DNA of 64,000 nt, from assembly GCF_949628215.1 (NCBI RefSeq), contig NC_134283.1:22112975-22176974 (forward strand), in the 5' to 3' direction. Within the stretch, counting starts at the first letter, position 1. Every line of letters begins with the position of its first letter. Under the pieces are notes generated by a model. That model searched no databases, was not told the origin of the DNA, and was given only the letters and a program-made list of their open reading frames with translations. Shown one piece after another: positions 1-13,400 of the stretch. The translations under genes and the position numbers were made by a program. This DNA is from Phalacrocorax aristotelis (taxonomy: Eukaryota; Chordata; Aves; Suliformes; Phalacrocoracidae).

Positions 1-1261
1 TTTCTAGAGCTGGCTCTCAATTTTTTAAAAATTTTCAGTATAAAGATTCCAACTTGGTATTTGAGAACTGATAAAATGGTTCCCTGCCTGTTCCCTTAGT
101 GCTGCTGATGCTTGGTATCTGAACCCACCTGGGTTATTGATTGCCATGGATCGCCCTTTAGATTCATGAGCCCTTCAATATTTGTACAGGAACAAATCTT
201 TGATGTAATCAAGTCAACCCATGTATCTATTGTTTGAAAAACTGTCGCCACTGAACTTTTAGCATCTGGCTGGCTCTCAAACATTTCTCTGTCATTATGG
301 CTGCAGTTTTCAGCTTAATCCTGAACAGAGGACACCAGAATTGGGCAGGTATTTCAGCACAGGCTTCCCAGTGTTGAAAAGAGTCTGTGCAATCTCAGTA
401 CTCCTTGGAGTAAGGCATTGCACTGCTCCTGTCACAAGTTTCCTTGGGCAGAATCCTTAAGTGATAAGTAACCATGTTTTCCACTTCCTTTGGAAAGATG
501 CTACCAAAACTGCCTGCATCTTTTACTTCCAAAGGTGCCGGTTTTGGCCTTACTGTCTGCTTCCCTGAGCAGTGCAGGTTGTGGTTTATACTGGAGACCC
601 GTCTGTTCATGCACACTGCTTTTCCAGTCCCTGCACAGCTTTCAGCTTTTGTTAGCTGTGATTTTTATTTTTTTCAGACCACTGAGTTAAAATGGTTTAG
701 TATCAACAATCAGTTCCTATAAGAGCCTGATAAAAATGAATTTGGTGAGGATTTTTTAATAGTAATTTTCAGCTTCTAGCCAAGTTATAAGCAGTTCAAA
801 AAATATTGTGTTGATTTGTAAGTCAGTCTCACTTCTAGCCAAAATGTTATATTGTATGAGGTCTGCTGGCTAATGGGGGTCCAAGTATGATTTAGTGATG
901 CTATAATATGCTCATTTTTCTAAATAAAGGTTTGTCAAACTAGCATTTTTCCTACAAATCCACTTGATTGCAGGGGTTCAATGTGATTATTATGAAAGAT
1001 GGTTATTGAGCAAGAGGGTTTATAATCCTCAAGCTGACTGTTTGCTTTCTTCAGATACTGGCACATATGAGGTACTTCTCATTTCTGAAATATTTTCAAG
1101 TATTCTGACTTAGTGAAAATCAAACATGCCTAGAGGGTTTCTTTGCCAGCAGATTTTGACACTATAGATGCAAGTTTCTTTGAGGATGTTTTTTTAAAAA
1201 AAGGTTAAATTGAGTAGCTGCAGCCACTGTATTTTTATTCTTTCCTTTTTTTTTTTAACAG
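1..1261 (+). other. GLG1: GLG1 intron, 3' portion (left edge of window)
   Basis: No exon is visible here. The stretch ends in a T-rich tract and an AG at 1260-1261, the acceptor of the first GLG1 exon in the window. The small open frames show no GLG1-like cysteine pattern. Confidence 0.8.
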
Positions 1262-1477
1262 ATCAAGGAGTGTGCAGATGAACCAGTTGGTAAAGGCTTC
1301 TTGGTGTCATGTTTGGTGGATCACAGAGGCAATATCACTGAATACCAGTGCCATCAGTACATCACTAAAATGACAGCCATTATCTTCAGTGATTATCGGT
1401 TGATCTGTGGCTTCATGGATGACTGCAAGGCTGACATCAATCTCCTGAAATGTGGCAGCATTCGACCTGGAGAAAAG
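1262..1477 (+). CDS. GLG1: GLG1 exon (fragment residues 1-72)
   Basis: Frame starts [10 protein letters not shown] and ends RPGEK. It encodes most of one Cys-rich repeat, with an N-glycosylation sequon in GNITEY. Acceptor is a long T tract plus AG; donor is AAG|GTATCC. Both ends are phase 0. Confidence 0.95.
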
Positions 1478-4400
1478 GTATCCAGAGAACATGTAGATTG
1501 TCAATAGGCTTGTAAAAGTAATTTGCTTAAGGGAACTTATGTGGAGACTCTGCAATAGTATTGTCTTGCTTGCAACTGAGAAAACATACCATGTCTCATC
1601 TGTCTGAAAAGGGTGATGTCTTGATTCTGTATAGTTCCTTTTTAATAAATATGCATTCATTACTCTACGAGGGACTGCTATTCAGTAGGCAACTTTCATT
1701 TGTCTTTCCTTACCCCACTACAGGTGATCGGGAAGGTAGTTGTCTTTTTGATCACACGCTGTCAGGCTTGACTTGATATGAAGAACCCAAACAATAGATT
1801 TAAGCAGACCTATTGCTAAGCTTATTTCACAGTCTTGTCGGGTCTGATGCAGGAAGGTTATCCTGTGCTATAACCCTTTCTGCTTTCTCAGGCTGTAGTT
1901 GATAGACTGGATCAAGAGTTATCTGTTTGCTTCCCCTTTCCCCTTCCCACCCGAAAATGGTTGAAGGGCACGTAGTACCTCATGTCATGTTTTAGTAGAA
2001 CAGACTTACTAACACTGTACTAGTTTTGTTAAATCAATGTTCTTTTGCCATAAGCAGAGGTTGATGCAAAGAATGGTTTGTAGTGGCTAGATGTGCGGTT
2101 ATTTTCAAGGCACTGTCTTTCCCTGTCTACTTCAGCATAGCTAACGCAGGCAGCAATTATGTAGTACTGCAGGAACAAGTGGCTTCTTTTATAGTAAGTT
2201 TTTATGTTTAGGGAGAAAGTTAAAATTAGCCTATCAACTTTTCACAGTGTTTTTTAAATTATAGCTCTTAGATTTTTTTAAGAATTGGACTCTTAAATTG
2301 GCTATTAATGAGGAGGTATATAATACACATCTTTTTGATTATTTTTTTTTGGGGGGGGGGAGTTTTCCTAGTTGTTCGAGACATTCACTGCTGTAAGCAG
2401 CTTCACATCTGTAGTGTGTTAAAGTGCCTGTGTATTCCAGAAGACTTAGCTGAACAACAGAAAGCACAAAAATAAGGACTTGCTTTCAAGAACAAGAGCA
2501 ACCATAAAAGTGGGAGGAACATGCAGGCACCACAGGTTCAGACTGGTAACAGCTGAGTAACTTGCTTTCTTCATAAAGGCTCTCTTAATACTGTGCTGAA
2601 GGACCTCATGAAATAAGAAATAGTTTTTATCAATCTGTATAGAATCAGAGGTGTAATACAGGAGTCCTAGGTGTCAGGTCTGCATGTTACCTGTGGCTTA
2701 ACCAAATTAAAAGGAATTAAAATACTTATGGTAGCACTGAAGGGTACAGTGGAGTGGATTTCATGAGCAGAAGCCAAGTGTCGTATAGTAGAAGTGAAAC
2801 CAACACTGGTAGGCCTGTGTGCATAACTATGCATAACCCAGACACTGGTGGCAGAAATTAAGGAGGGTGAGGGGTGGTGGGGGTCCCTCAGGTCAGAAGG
2901 CACTGGGGAGAGGGAAAAGAATGCAAACTTTGGGTCACCAAGCTTCTGTGGGATAGCAAAGTGAGTCACTAACCAAACTTCTGCAGAGGTTAGTGCAATT
3001 TATGCATATTCCTCACTTTCTTAGTACCTGACCCAGAATATTTTGCCTTGGTTTGTGAAAGCGTGGCAGCCTGTCATATGGTGTCTTTTGTTACGCTGTC
3101 GTACTCGGCACTTAGAGCAATTGAGGTATTTTATACTGCTATGGAAACAGCTATAAATGGCTATGCAAGCATTTCTTTTATTGGTGTTCTGTTCTATCCC
3201 TTTTCTGGTTTGGATAAATCTCATCTAATTTACTCCCATCAGATGCTGGTTCAGGTTTTATTTCCATACTGTAGCTTCTGAGTTGCCTGTTTCTCTACAG
3301 CCATTACCCTTTTGTGTGACTGAAGGCAACTGCGAATTTAATAAATAGGACCTGGATACCTGAGGAGGAAGATGAGGGAAGTGATTAATCTTTCTCTTTT
3401 TTTTTTTTTTAATGGAAATAAGCACTGGTAGAACACTAACTCCATCCCCATCAGACAGCTAGTAGATTGCAGTAGATTGTAGTTACTGTCATAGCTACAT
3501 CATAGTAACTGGGATAAATTGGCATTTTTAACTGTAGAAGGCACTTTAGTAGGTGTTCTGGAATTATACTGCCTCTTGAAGCCCCTCTGCTAGCCAACTG
3601 TTTTACTTCCTTTTTTGTTTTTGTTTTAGCTTGCTTTTTCCTTCCTAATTGAATTCTGTTCCTGCTGGGTTTGTTGCTTCTGATGTGGTGCTTTCTTCTA
3701 CATGTTTCTAGGTTTTCCTCTCTGTAAAAGCAATGAAGTTCAGCTCAGAAGTCTCAATCTGTAGACTTCATTTTGCTGTATATAGCAGAAAGGCTGTAGA
3801 TGTGTCATTTGAAAGCATTAGGTTTACTAATACGCCTCTGTTGTGGAGTTGGTTGTGTTTTGGTTGGTGGTGTTTTTTTTCCTTCCAGTTAATAGAGAAA
3901 TATTTAGTAGTAGTTTCAGTCACCTTTCCAGTTGGCTTGTTTATAGTGAATTTGGTCTCCTGGTACTTAAAGCTTGCTTTGCTTTCATGCTGTAAGGATC
4001 TAATTTGAAATTGGTAATTGCAATGGAGCATTTCTTCTTGAGCTGCTTTCCTGATTCCAGTAATGTCCAGGATTGTATCAAACTAGTGGGTAGTATATAG
4101 TGGCCCAGGTGCTGGATTTAGCCATGCTGTCTAAACCAGAGTTGATTATTTGCCACAATGAAGGCTATATAAGTGTCAGTTGCACAGCTGTTGGAGTACG
4201 TTACCAGATAATAGTATTTTTCAGATTCTTAAAGGCACATTAGGAGGCCATTGTTTTCATGCTTTTTTTCATCCCTAAGTGCTTTGAATACAGTTGCTCT
4301 CACGTTCCCTAGTTCCATAGTAGTACTGGACACAGAGGGGAAATGAGTCTAGATGAGAAGCGTTAACATTCAGCTCAGCCTTTGTTTAGTTAATGTAGTA

Positions 4401-7400
4401 CTATAGCAGTGTACTATCAGCTGAAGCAGTGGGAATTGGCTTGTCTAAGAGCCATCCTCGTAACCCTCGTGTCCAGGTTAGCCAGGTGGCGTGCCCAACT
4501 GGAACTCGCAATAGATCTGCTGTGCAGTTTTCTATAGCCTTGACTGCTCTGGCTCCAGTAAGTCAGCATGGCTGTTCAGTGCAAGGTGCTATGCTGATAA
4601 GACAGGTTATGTTTTACCCTCCCCCCTACTGCTCCTTTCCACTCTTGACTCTTTTCTGGTCACTTTTCTAGGGTCTCTCTGCAAGTCTGCAGCTAGAACA
4701 GTCATGAACTCAAGGCATGGCATGTCTCAGACTAAAATCTTTTCTGGGGGAGCTTATGAAAAGGAAAAAAAATTGAGGGGGGGGGAAAAAACCTCAACCA
4801 AAAAACTCCAAACCAAGAATTGCAAAGCCTAAACTATGCCCCCCCCAGTAGAAATCTCTGATGGAAAATGAATAGTAAGACCAAGGATTTTAAAATTCTG
4901 TCTTGGCCTAAAACCATGTGCCTGGAGTTTGAATTTTGGTCATCGGAATTAAAACCTCCCAAAGCATTGTGCTGAAGGGCATTTGCTTGGGCACATTTAG
5001 AACTTAGTTCCGTTTCTCTGTGGCTCAAAGTGCTGTAGAACGGTATTGGAAAGCTGCTTGTATCCTTTGGGCATCTAAATGTATCCTTTCCTAAACTATG
5101 CAGAGTTTCAAGGCGCTCCAGACTAGATAGTTGTTTAGTGTGTTTAACAGATCTTTGCAACTTTCACTTAAAATTCTCCATTTAGGGTTGATAGTGGTGG
5201 TGAGGCAACAATACCAAGAAATGTGTGTTTTTTAGGTTTAATCTCTTGTATTTCACTGTGTTGCACTGGAGAAATGAGGCTTAGACTCTGTAAGCCCCTG
5301 CAGCAATTCTGGGGAGTCCTGACTTGTGGAGTAAACTTAGAGGTCTTCAACTCTAAGATGGAGGTTTTCCAACTAATAGGGTGCTGGATAGAGGAAAAGC
5401 TTTGGGATTTGTTCCACAGCAGAGCCGCAGCAGGCACAGGACTGGCGGCCTGTGGAGCGCAGGTGGGAAACAGGCAGCTCTGCATGGCATAGAGCTGCGA
5501 AGTGATGCAGGTACTGCAAATGTGTCAAAGCTGTCCTGCCATCCTTAGGGTGAGCCTGTCAAACTTTTGATCGCCAGGTGCTTTAGAAAAAGATGGTTGA
5601 GTGCAGCCATACATATGTTTATCCCCTCCAGTCCTCAATAAGAGGTTGTACAACCTTAAATACAGTAGGTGTTAGCCTATGATTAAAGCTTTCAGTGATA
5701 TTTCTCTAAACCACGTTCATAAAGTTCCATCTATACTTTGGCCAGTAGCATGGCTGCCTTCATGCACTTCTGAAGAAACGAAGAGTTAAGACCTCCTTAA
5801 GCTCACTTAACTGGAAAGCACTAGCATTCAGAGACCTGACCTGCCTGAAAAAAACCTCCATATTCGGTCAGTGGCTCCCAAACAGCATCAAGTGAGCACA
5901 AAAACACTAGTGGCATGACAACAAGGCATGTAAATGCTTGGAGGTAGGAGGAGAGGGCAGGCCCGCATCTTTCAGGAGCCGTCTGGGTTGACTTGTGTGT
6001 GTTTCTATTTCTGTTAAGTCTGACATGTTTTAAAACTGCTCTAATACCCGGCAGCAGAGTAGCCAGCACTGCAGGATGATCTACCCAAATGTAAAAATTG
6101 TATTTGTGAAGTAATGCAATAAATGAGTCATTTCATGTCGTGTCCCTGAAATGCAAGAGTAAACATTCAGCATCCAGCATATGGAAATCCACTTTCACTA
6201 GACTATCAAAAATAGGTTTAGTTTCATACACAGTAGGACTCTGACCAGGAATCCAGATCCGTGCTGCAAGAAACCAGGAAACTTCTGATTTTCCTACCAG
6301 GAAAAGCTTGCCTTGTGCCCTCTTCGGCTTGCAAGGGGAGGCTGCAGGTGAGTGAGTAATCTTCGTCTCCCTTGCCTCTCAGCTGCAACCTCACCTAGGC
6401 TGGAGAAAAAAAAAAAACTGTCAGAGGAGCTTCAGACTAGTTCTCAATCATTTAAGCTTGCCGTCTCCTCAGCTGTAATTACTACCTATGACTGACTACA
6501 AGGATTTGCAGAACAGTGTTTGTGTTTGGCATGGTTATGGATATACGGCAATTTTAAGTAATGTGGCGAATGTACTGCTAACTAGTATTCCCTCAGATCC
6601 ATTTTGGGTTCAGTCCTAAAGGGGCTGTTGGTATGTAATTATATTTCTTCAAAGATGCTGATATCTGGCCAGCATGTGGAGTAGGCCAGTTCCCACTTAA
6701 AGAAAAGAGCAAACCAAAATAAGGAGTTTTGGTGGTTTTGCCTTTTTTTAAATGGGAAATCTACTTTTAGCCCTTTAAAACTGATTATGCTTCTGGGTTG
6801 TGTTTACAACTTTGTAATCGGCCAATTCTGCTTTTGCTCCAAGTCTAGCAGAGTTAAAACAGGAATCAAAGGCTGTGGGCCTGAGAAGACATCTCAGAAC
6901 AAAAAGATTTGGAAGAGTTGCATGGCTTTGAATAGTTATGGTCATATTTTATGGACACTGCTCTCTTACTCATGTTGCTGCTGCAACAGCAATGGATGAA
7001 CCTGCTCGACAGAATGAGCTGAAGGGATAGCTCCTAAATGGTTATTGCAAATGCCACGTTGAGCAATTCAGAGGTGTGCAAATGTGCATGCCTTGTTGTA
7101 TACTCCAGATAGTCTAATATAGGTTTAGTAGCAATATCCTCTCACAACAGGGCAGCATAAATTAAGGTGTTCTTCCCAGGAAAAACTTGCAGAAGCCTTG
7201 ACAGATATGTTCTAGAAGAGTTCTTGTTTATTAAAGGAGTCAGACCTTCTACAGAGTTGTAGAGGGGGTACAGGTCCCTTTCTAAACATGTAAAAAGACG
7301 TAGGAAACTAAATGGAGCTTTTATCAGCTTCATTCTGCTTCTTCTAGGCTTTCATACAAATCACAGGCTCTCTACATTTATTTGCAGTTGCTGGTCATAG

Positions 7401-10400
7401 TCCAAAAGTGTCTTCAGGCTTGCAAGACAGTGGATGTGGTGTATGGTGTTTGGCCAGAATTGCTTTGTCTGGGTTTTCATCTACTCTTGAATGCTTTGAA
7501 TTTTTTTTTTTTTGCCTTAATGAAGGAATTAGCATGGAGAAGCCTACATTGGTCAAAGCTCTTCTTTGGCCTTTTTAGCATCACTAATTAACACCACCCA
7601 AACTGAAGGCTTGTGTCAGCATAGAGGAACTATTTTTCTCTCCCCCAAGTATGTTCTCAATGTGATGCTGTTGCTTGCTGTTGCCATGGTGCAAAGAGAG
7701 CTGTGTCAGATTAAAGATCGTTCGGCCGTTTTGTTAAACTGCTCTGAGCAGTGTGACTAAGTAATGATAATCTCATTAAGTCACATAAAACAAACCCAGA
7801 GCATTGGAGGGGGGCATTTCATGGTGACCATCAGCAGGATGGTGATGTATAAAGTGTGTGGATAGTACAGATATTAACTGTTGCCTCCTCTGAATGTAAA
7901 TGCAGTTTAGGGTGAACTTTTGGATGTCTATGTAGACAGTTTGTTGCTTAATTTATGTGGTGCTTATCCAGAATCAGAGATTACTTGATGTAAGTGCTTG
8001 GTTACAGATATTGTCGTCTTGTTCTCATACAGGATGCCCACTCACAAGGAGAAGTGGTGGCATGCCTGGAAAAAGGTCTGGTAAAAGAGGCAGAGGAGAC
8101 TGATCCTGGAGTTCAGGTTTCTGATCAATGTAAGAAAGCAATACTTCGTGTAGCTGAACTCTCTTCGGATGACTTCCACTTGGACCGGCATCTCTACTTT
8201 GCGTGCCGAGATGATAGAGAACGATTTTGTGAAAACGTGAGTAGTTTCCTCTTGCCTTCTCTTCTACCGTAGTCCATAAAAAAATTGGAAGAAGGAATGG
8301 AATGGTAGAGTGAAGCTGAGCAAGATCATGTAATACTGAAAACAGATGCCTTGTAGCTGTCACTTCTGCAATAAATTTGGTATTAATCTCACTCACCAAG
8401 CATTATTTCCAGTGGGTTAATGAACTGAATTGGCATAAATGGTTTAATGGGCATCAGAGCTGGTGTGACAGGGAGAGTGACTTGAACGGAGAGGAGGTAT
8501 CAAAGGTAAGTGACTGCTCCCTTCTGCTTGGTAAGCTGTTGCAAAAAGTGAGCCTGGTCTGACTCTACTCACAGCACTCCTTGTCCCTGGAGTGATGAGC
8601 TGGAAAGATGTGTTGTTTGTTCTGAATTAGCTTGTATCAGCTGAGCTCACTAAAAGGGTGATGAACAAACTAGATTTTTTAATGTAATAAAATTTAAGAT
8701 TTTTATAGTACAGAAGCTATCACTGTCATTTGAAATATTAACTTGAATATATTTCCAGTTTAAAAACTAAATCTCTCTAGGTGTAGTTTAGCTTGCTCGT
8801 TAGACATTAAAAGTCTTTATCTTTAATGGTAAATGTTACTGTTCTCTTTCACAGACTCAGGCTGGGGAAGGCCGTGTCTACAAGTGCCTCTTTAATCACA
8901 AGTTTGAAGAATCAATGAGTGAAAAGGTAGGTATCTGTCTTAGACAAGTCCTTAATGCAGAAATCATCAGGTCATTCATCAGTCCAGGCTATGTTATTCT
9001 TTTCCAGTGTTGAGGAGAATCCATTCTTCTACGTGGTCAGATAACAGACTGCTTTAACAGATGCTTTTGCTTTGATATGTTCGTATTTCCAGCTAAGTGC
9101 TGATGACTTGAATTAATTGTACTCAAGTTGCAGCCTTTAAGATTTTAAATAAATCAAAGCTTTTGGGTGGGTAATTTGGGAAGGTAGGGATGGAGCTCAA
9201 GTGGTAGCACTGGACTGAGTGTTTAAAGAAGTTGCACCGTGCTGGGGTAAGCCTTGGAAAATGCTGTCATAAAGTACAGATTAGAAACAAAATGCCCGAA
9301 TGCCTCAGCACAGGGGAACCTGTGTGCGTTTCACTTCTGTTTTCAGGGCTATGAGCATCTGATTACAAAGCAGCAAATACTGTGGGAAAGATGCACAGTT
9401 CAGTTATTGAAGATTTCCTTATGTTTTTCCTGAAGATGTTGTTCAACAGCAACAAAAATGTTGTTCTGGAAACTGAAAAGAGATTATTGGTGTAGGTATT
9501 TTGGGAAGGCAGCAATGCTGTCAGTGCTTTTTGGAAGCAGCATCATAGTGTTTGGGATCATATGGAATTATATCATCTCTCTGAAAGGATGTGAAGATGG
9601 ATATCTGTAAAGCCTTCCTTGGAGAAGCTCTGCTGAAGGAGCCTGATTCAGAGGCCTGGAGGGATCAGACTAATTGCCTTTTCTTCAAATGCGTTGGTTA
9701 ACTGAAAGCTTGGTTCCAGTTAACAAGTTCAAAACTTAGAGTGATCCCTGAGGGCTTGAAACAAAGCTTCATTTTGTACAAGCACATTACTGAAACGGGC
9801 TGCTATTTTTGCTTAACCTGGTTTTGGTCGTACAGAGACAGTGGTGGTTTTTGAGGGGCCTTTTCCATGATCAGCTCTTGAAGATAGGAATGTTAAGATG
9901 TTGAGAAGTTAGACAAAGCTGTAGCAGGTGAGTTGGTAGGGAGATGGGGCAGATGCTCTGAGGGTGCAGTTTGCAGAGCAGCAGGAACACAAGGTCTGGT
10001 TCTCTTGTAGCTGCCCAGGTTGGACCATCTGCAATGTCACTAGTTTTGTAGAGGCTGTTACCCAGTAAAAAGTCCCTCCTTGCTGATGGCATCAGCTGCT
10101 GTATACACACATAGCCAACAATAGCTGCCTAGTGGGTGGCTTGCTTTGTATAATCCAAAACTACTCACCAGGCCAGGCTCCCTGGCTGTACCCAACCTCC
10201 CTCTGCTTTAGGGGATGAGCTGTCTGTGACCCTGAATCTCCCTGTGTCCAGAGCTTTGTCTGTCCAGTCCCAAGGTTTCAGTCATGGCACAGAGATGGGA
10301 GCATGAAGGAGGTGGCGGCAATATCTTGGAGTAGGGCTTTCCAGGTCCTGGACTAGGTATGGGAAAGAGGAGGAGAACAGTCAAAAACCTGATGTAAAGA

Positions 10401-13400
10401 AGGGGAGAGGGCTATCGGGCTTCTCTGTTCTTTGTGCCAAGAACTCCCTGTTCTCCCCACCCTACACATGCACAGTTTTCCTTCCTTTCAAATACACCAA
10501 GAATGGACAAATTTGCCTGAGCTGTTCTGAATTATCTGCAGCCCTCACATTTAAATTTCATATAATTTAAACCAAAAGCTATGAAGCATAGCAGTGTTTT
10601 TACAGGCCCTTTTTAGGATGAAATTTAGGGGGTGGTTCTTGCAGCTGCTGGGTTGAAGTTTGGCCCCAGTGCATCCTTGTGAGCCTCACCCATTGTGGCA
10701 AATGGCTAGAAGTTCCCATGGTTAGACTGCTTTCTGCTGTCATCTGTTTGGCACATTGCAGAACAAATCAAACCCCACACTATTTTGTAAATGTGACTAA
10801 AAAAGTTGTTACTTGAGGGCATAGGGTGTGTGTGTACCACAGCTGGGATAAATGTCAGCAACTGATCCTAGTTACCAAGAATGAGTCATGCTGTCAGCCA
10901 TAGCTCTTCACAAAAAGCTGTGGATGAATGTGCAGTTTTAAGAAGCGCTCTGCAGAGAGCTGCTGCCTTTAAAACACTTGATCTGTTGACCTTGGCGTGC
11001 ACTAACTCTGTGGTTTCTGAGACAAATGAAATTTAACTGCAGTCCAGCTTAAACGCATGAATTCTAAAGCATCAGTCATCTTTTGAAACACAACTTGAAA
11101 ACTTAACAGCAGCAGGTCTAGCTCTCTGCCACCAGCGTGTGGAAGCTCATTCAGCCATTCCGATATATCTCCTGCAGTGTCGTGATGCGCTGACAACCCG
11201 CCAGAAGCTGATTGCTCAAGACTACAAAGTTAGTTACTCACTGGCAAAGTCCTGTAAAAGTGATCTGAAGAAGTATCGCTGTAATGTGGAGAACCTTCCC
11301 CGGTCTCGGGAAGCCAGGCTTTCCTATCTGTTGATGTGCTTAGAATCTGCTGTGCACAGAGGTAAGTGGAATTCAATCAAGAGATGTGTGACTTGCCAGG
11401 ACCTTGATTTTAAAAGTTTCTCTTGGATGTTCAGCTTCAACATGTATTTACAGTCTCCTTCTCCAAGTAACCTTTTCCAAACCTTGGTTCAGAGGAAAGT
11501 TTCTTATAATGCTTTCATCACTGTTTTGAAGATCAGAATAGCTGAGTAAACCTCTGATGCTGACTCCTATTGTGTAGGCAAGAAGTTTAAAATACAAAAT
11601 AGCAAATCCCACTTGGACTGATGATGTGTAATTGCAAATCAGTCTACTCACTGTGAATTCAAGCAGCTTTTTTTCTTCCTTTATGTAGTAAGCATTAAAT
11701 CTGCTACTGGGTTAAAACACAGAAAAAAGAACATGCTTATCAGGCATACTCTGTCCTCTGCCTCTTGTAAGTAACGTTCTTTCCTTGCAGTTTAGTAGCT
11801 TGGGTAAATGCCTTAATTTCTTTAACTCTAGGTTTTTTTTACATAGAAGGAAGGGAATTGTGAGAATATTCTTTTTTCCTTTAAGTTAGTGTAAGCTGGA
11901 GATGTCCTAACACCAGCAGCTGTCCCAAAGGCGTTAGAAGGCCCTATGCAGCAGGACCATGCTAAAGGTTCTCTGTGAAATTGCCATAACATGTAAAATG
12001 ACACAGAATATCCTGCAGATCTGTTCTGAAGAATTGTTTCCCTCTTGGCATGCAGCTGGGTGGTTTCTGATCCAGTGACAGGGCTGCATGCTGCAATGCC
12101 CCTGGCATGGGAGGGAAAGGCTGCCCTAACACCATAAGCAGTCTGTGCCTTTGTGAGTTTGAATAACTCATTGCTTGTGATCAATGTGGAAATGGTTTGT
12201 GGGGAAGTTGTGGGTCTTTTTCCTTCTCCCTGCAGTAGGGCAGGTGCTTTCCTGAATTACATGCAGAAAACTGCAATTCAGTTATTAACTTCCACTTTTA
12301 CAGTGGAACAGGTTCTGCAGTGTGTGGCTCATGCATGAAGCATAGCCCAGGAGGAACACTAATTCCACACACCTCCATGTGTCTGTATTATAATGCGTGC
12401 GAGCCCTTGTTGGGAGTGTAGGACCTCCGTTGTGTGGGGCGTTGTATACATATGAATAGGTATGGGTGCCGGGGGATGGCATGCCAAAAAAGACACGTTC
12501 CTTTTGATTGAAAAAACCCAAAACCAACAAACTGTCTACATGAGGTCTGTAGGAAAGCTTATAGCAGATCTAAGCATTGACTAAAGTTAGATTTCTGTGC
12601 AACTGCAGTTGTTTATTAGACACTACATACATACTCTTGGTAACATTCTGTTCTGTGTTTTGGCTGCCTGATCAAGTATGTGCTATTGCTCTAGAAAACC
12701 TCTTCCTCAGATACTGTTTAACCTGCTGTCTGGAAAAATTCCTCCCCCAATTACATATCAAGCTGGTAAAATACCAACGGTGATTTTTCTTCCTACAGTG
12801 ATAAAACGTGCCCTTGAGCTTGCAGGGAAGAGCTGGCCTGTACCACAGAGCTTTAGATCCACTGAGCACTTTCAGCTGTTCTTCTAAAGCACCTCCTAGA
12901 ATGTTAAATCCAAAATAAGATTCTGCTATTATGTCAGGAATCCTTTTTTTTTCAAATCCATGCATTGAATCTATAGACTGGCTATTTTACACGTTCAATT
13001 AAATGCTGGGAGCTACCATTACAACTGGTTTAATCACCAGCATGTCTAGTCTAGCACATTTTTTGCAACATAGTGTTGTCCAGTGTGTGGTCATCATCCC
13101 TGTTCTTCCAACATGATGGTAGCATAGGTCAAGTAGGGCTCTGCTAAGCATTAATACTAAATCACATGATCTTCTCTTGGCTTAGGTCGACAAGTGAGCA
13201 GCGAGTGCCAGGGTGAAATGTTGGATTACCGGCGCATGCTAATGGAAGACTTCTCACTGAGCCCAGAAATCATCCTGAGCTGCCGAGGGGAGATTGAACA
13301 CCACTGCTCAGGCCTGCATCGGAAAGGTCGCACCCTGCATTGCCTGATGAAAGTAGTACGGGGCGAAAAGGGAAACGTCGGGCTGAATTGTCAGCAGGCA

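Noticed and set aside
1307..1660. A 117-codon minus-strand frame over the first GLG1 exon
   Set aside because: It is the shadow of a conserved plus-strand exon and has no independent signal.
6340..6356. Possible cryptic exon end with GCAG|GTGAGT in the first long GLG1 intron
   Set aside because: No open frame before it resembles GLG1, and the neighbouring exons already join in frame.
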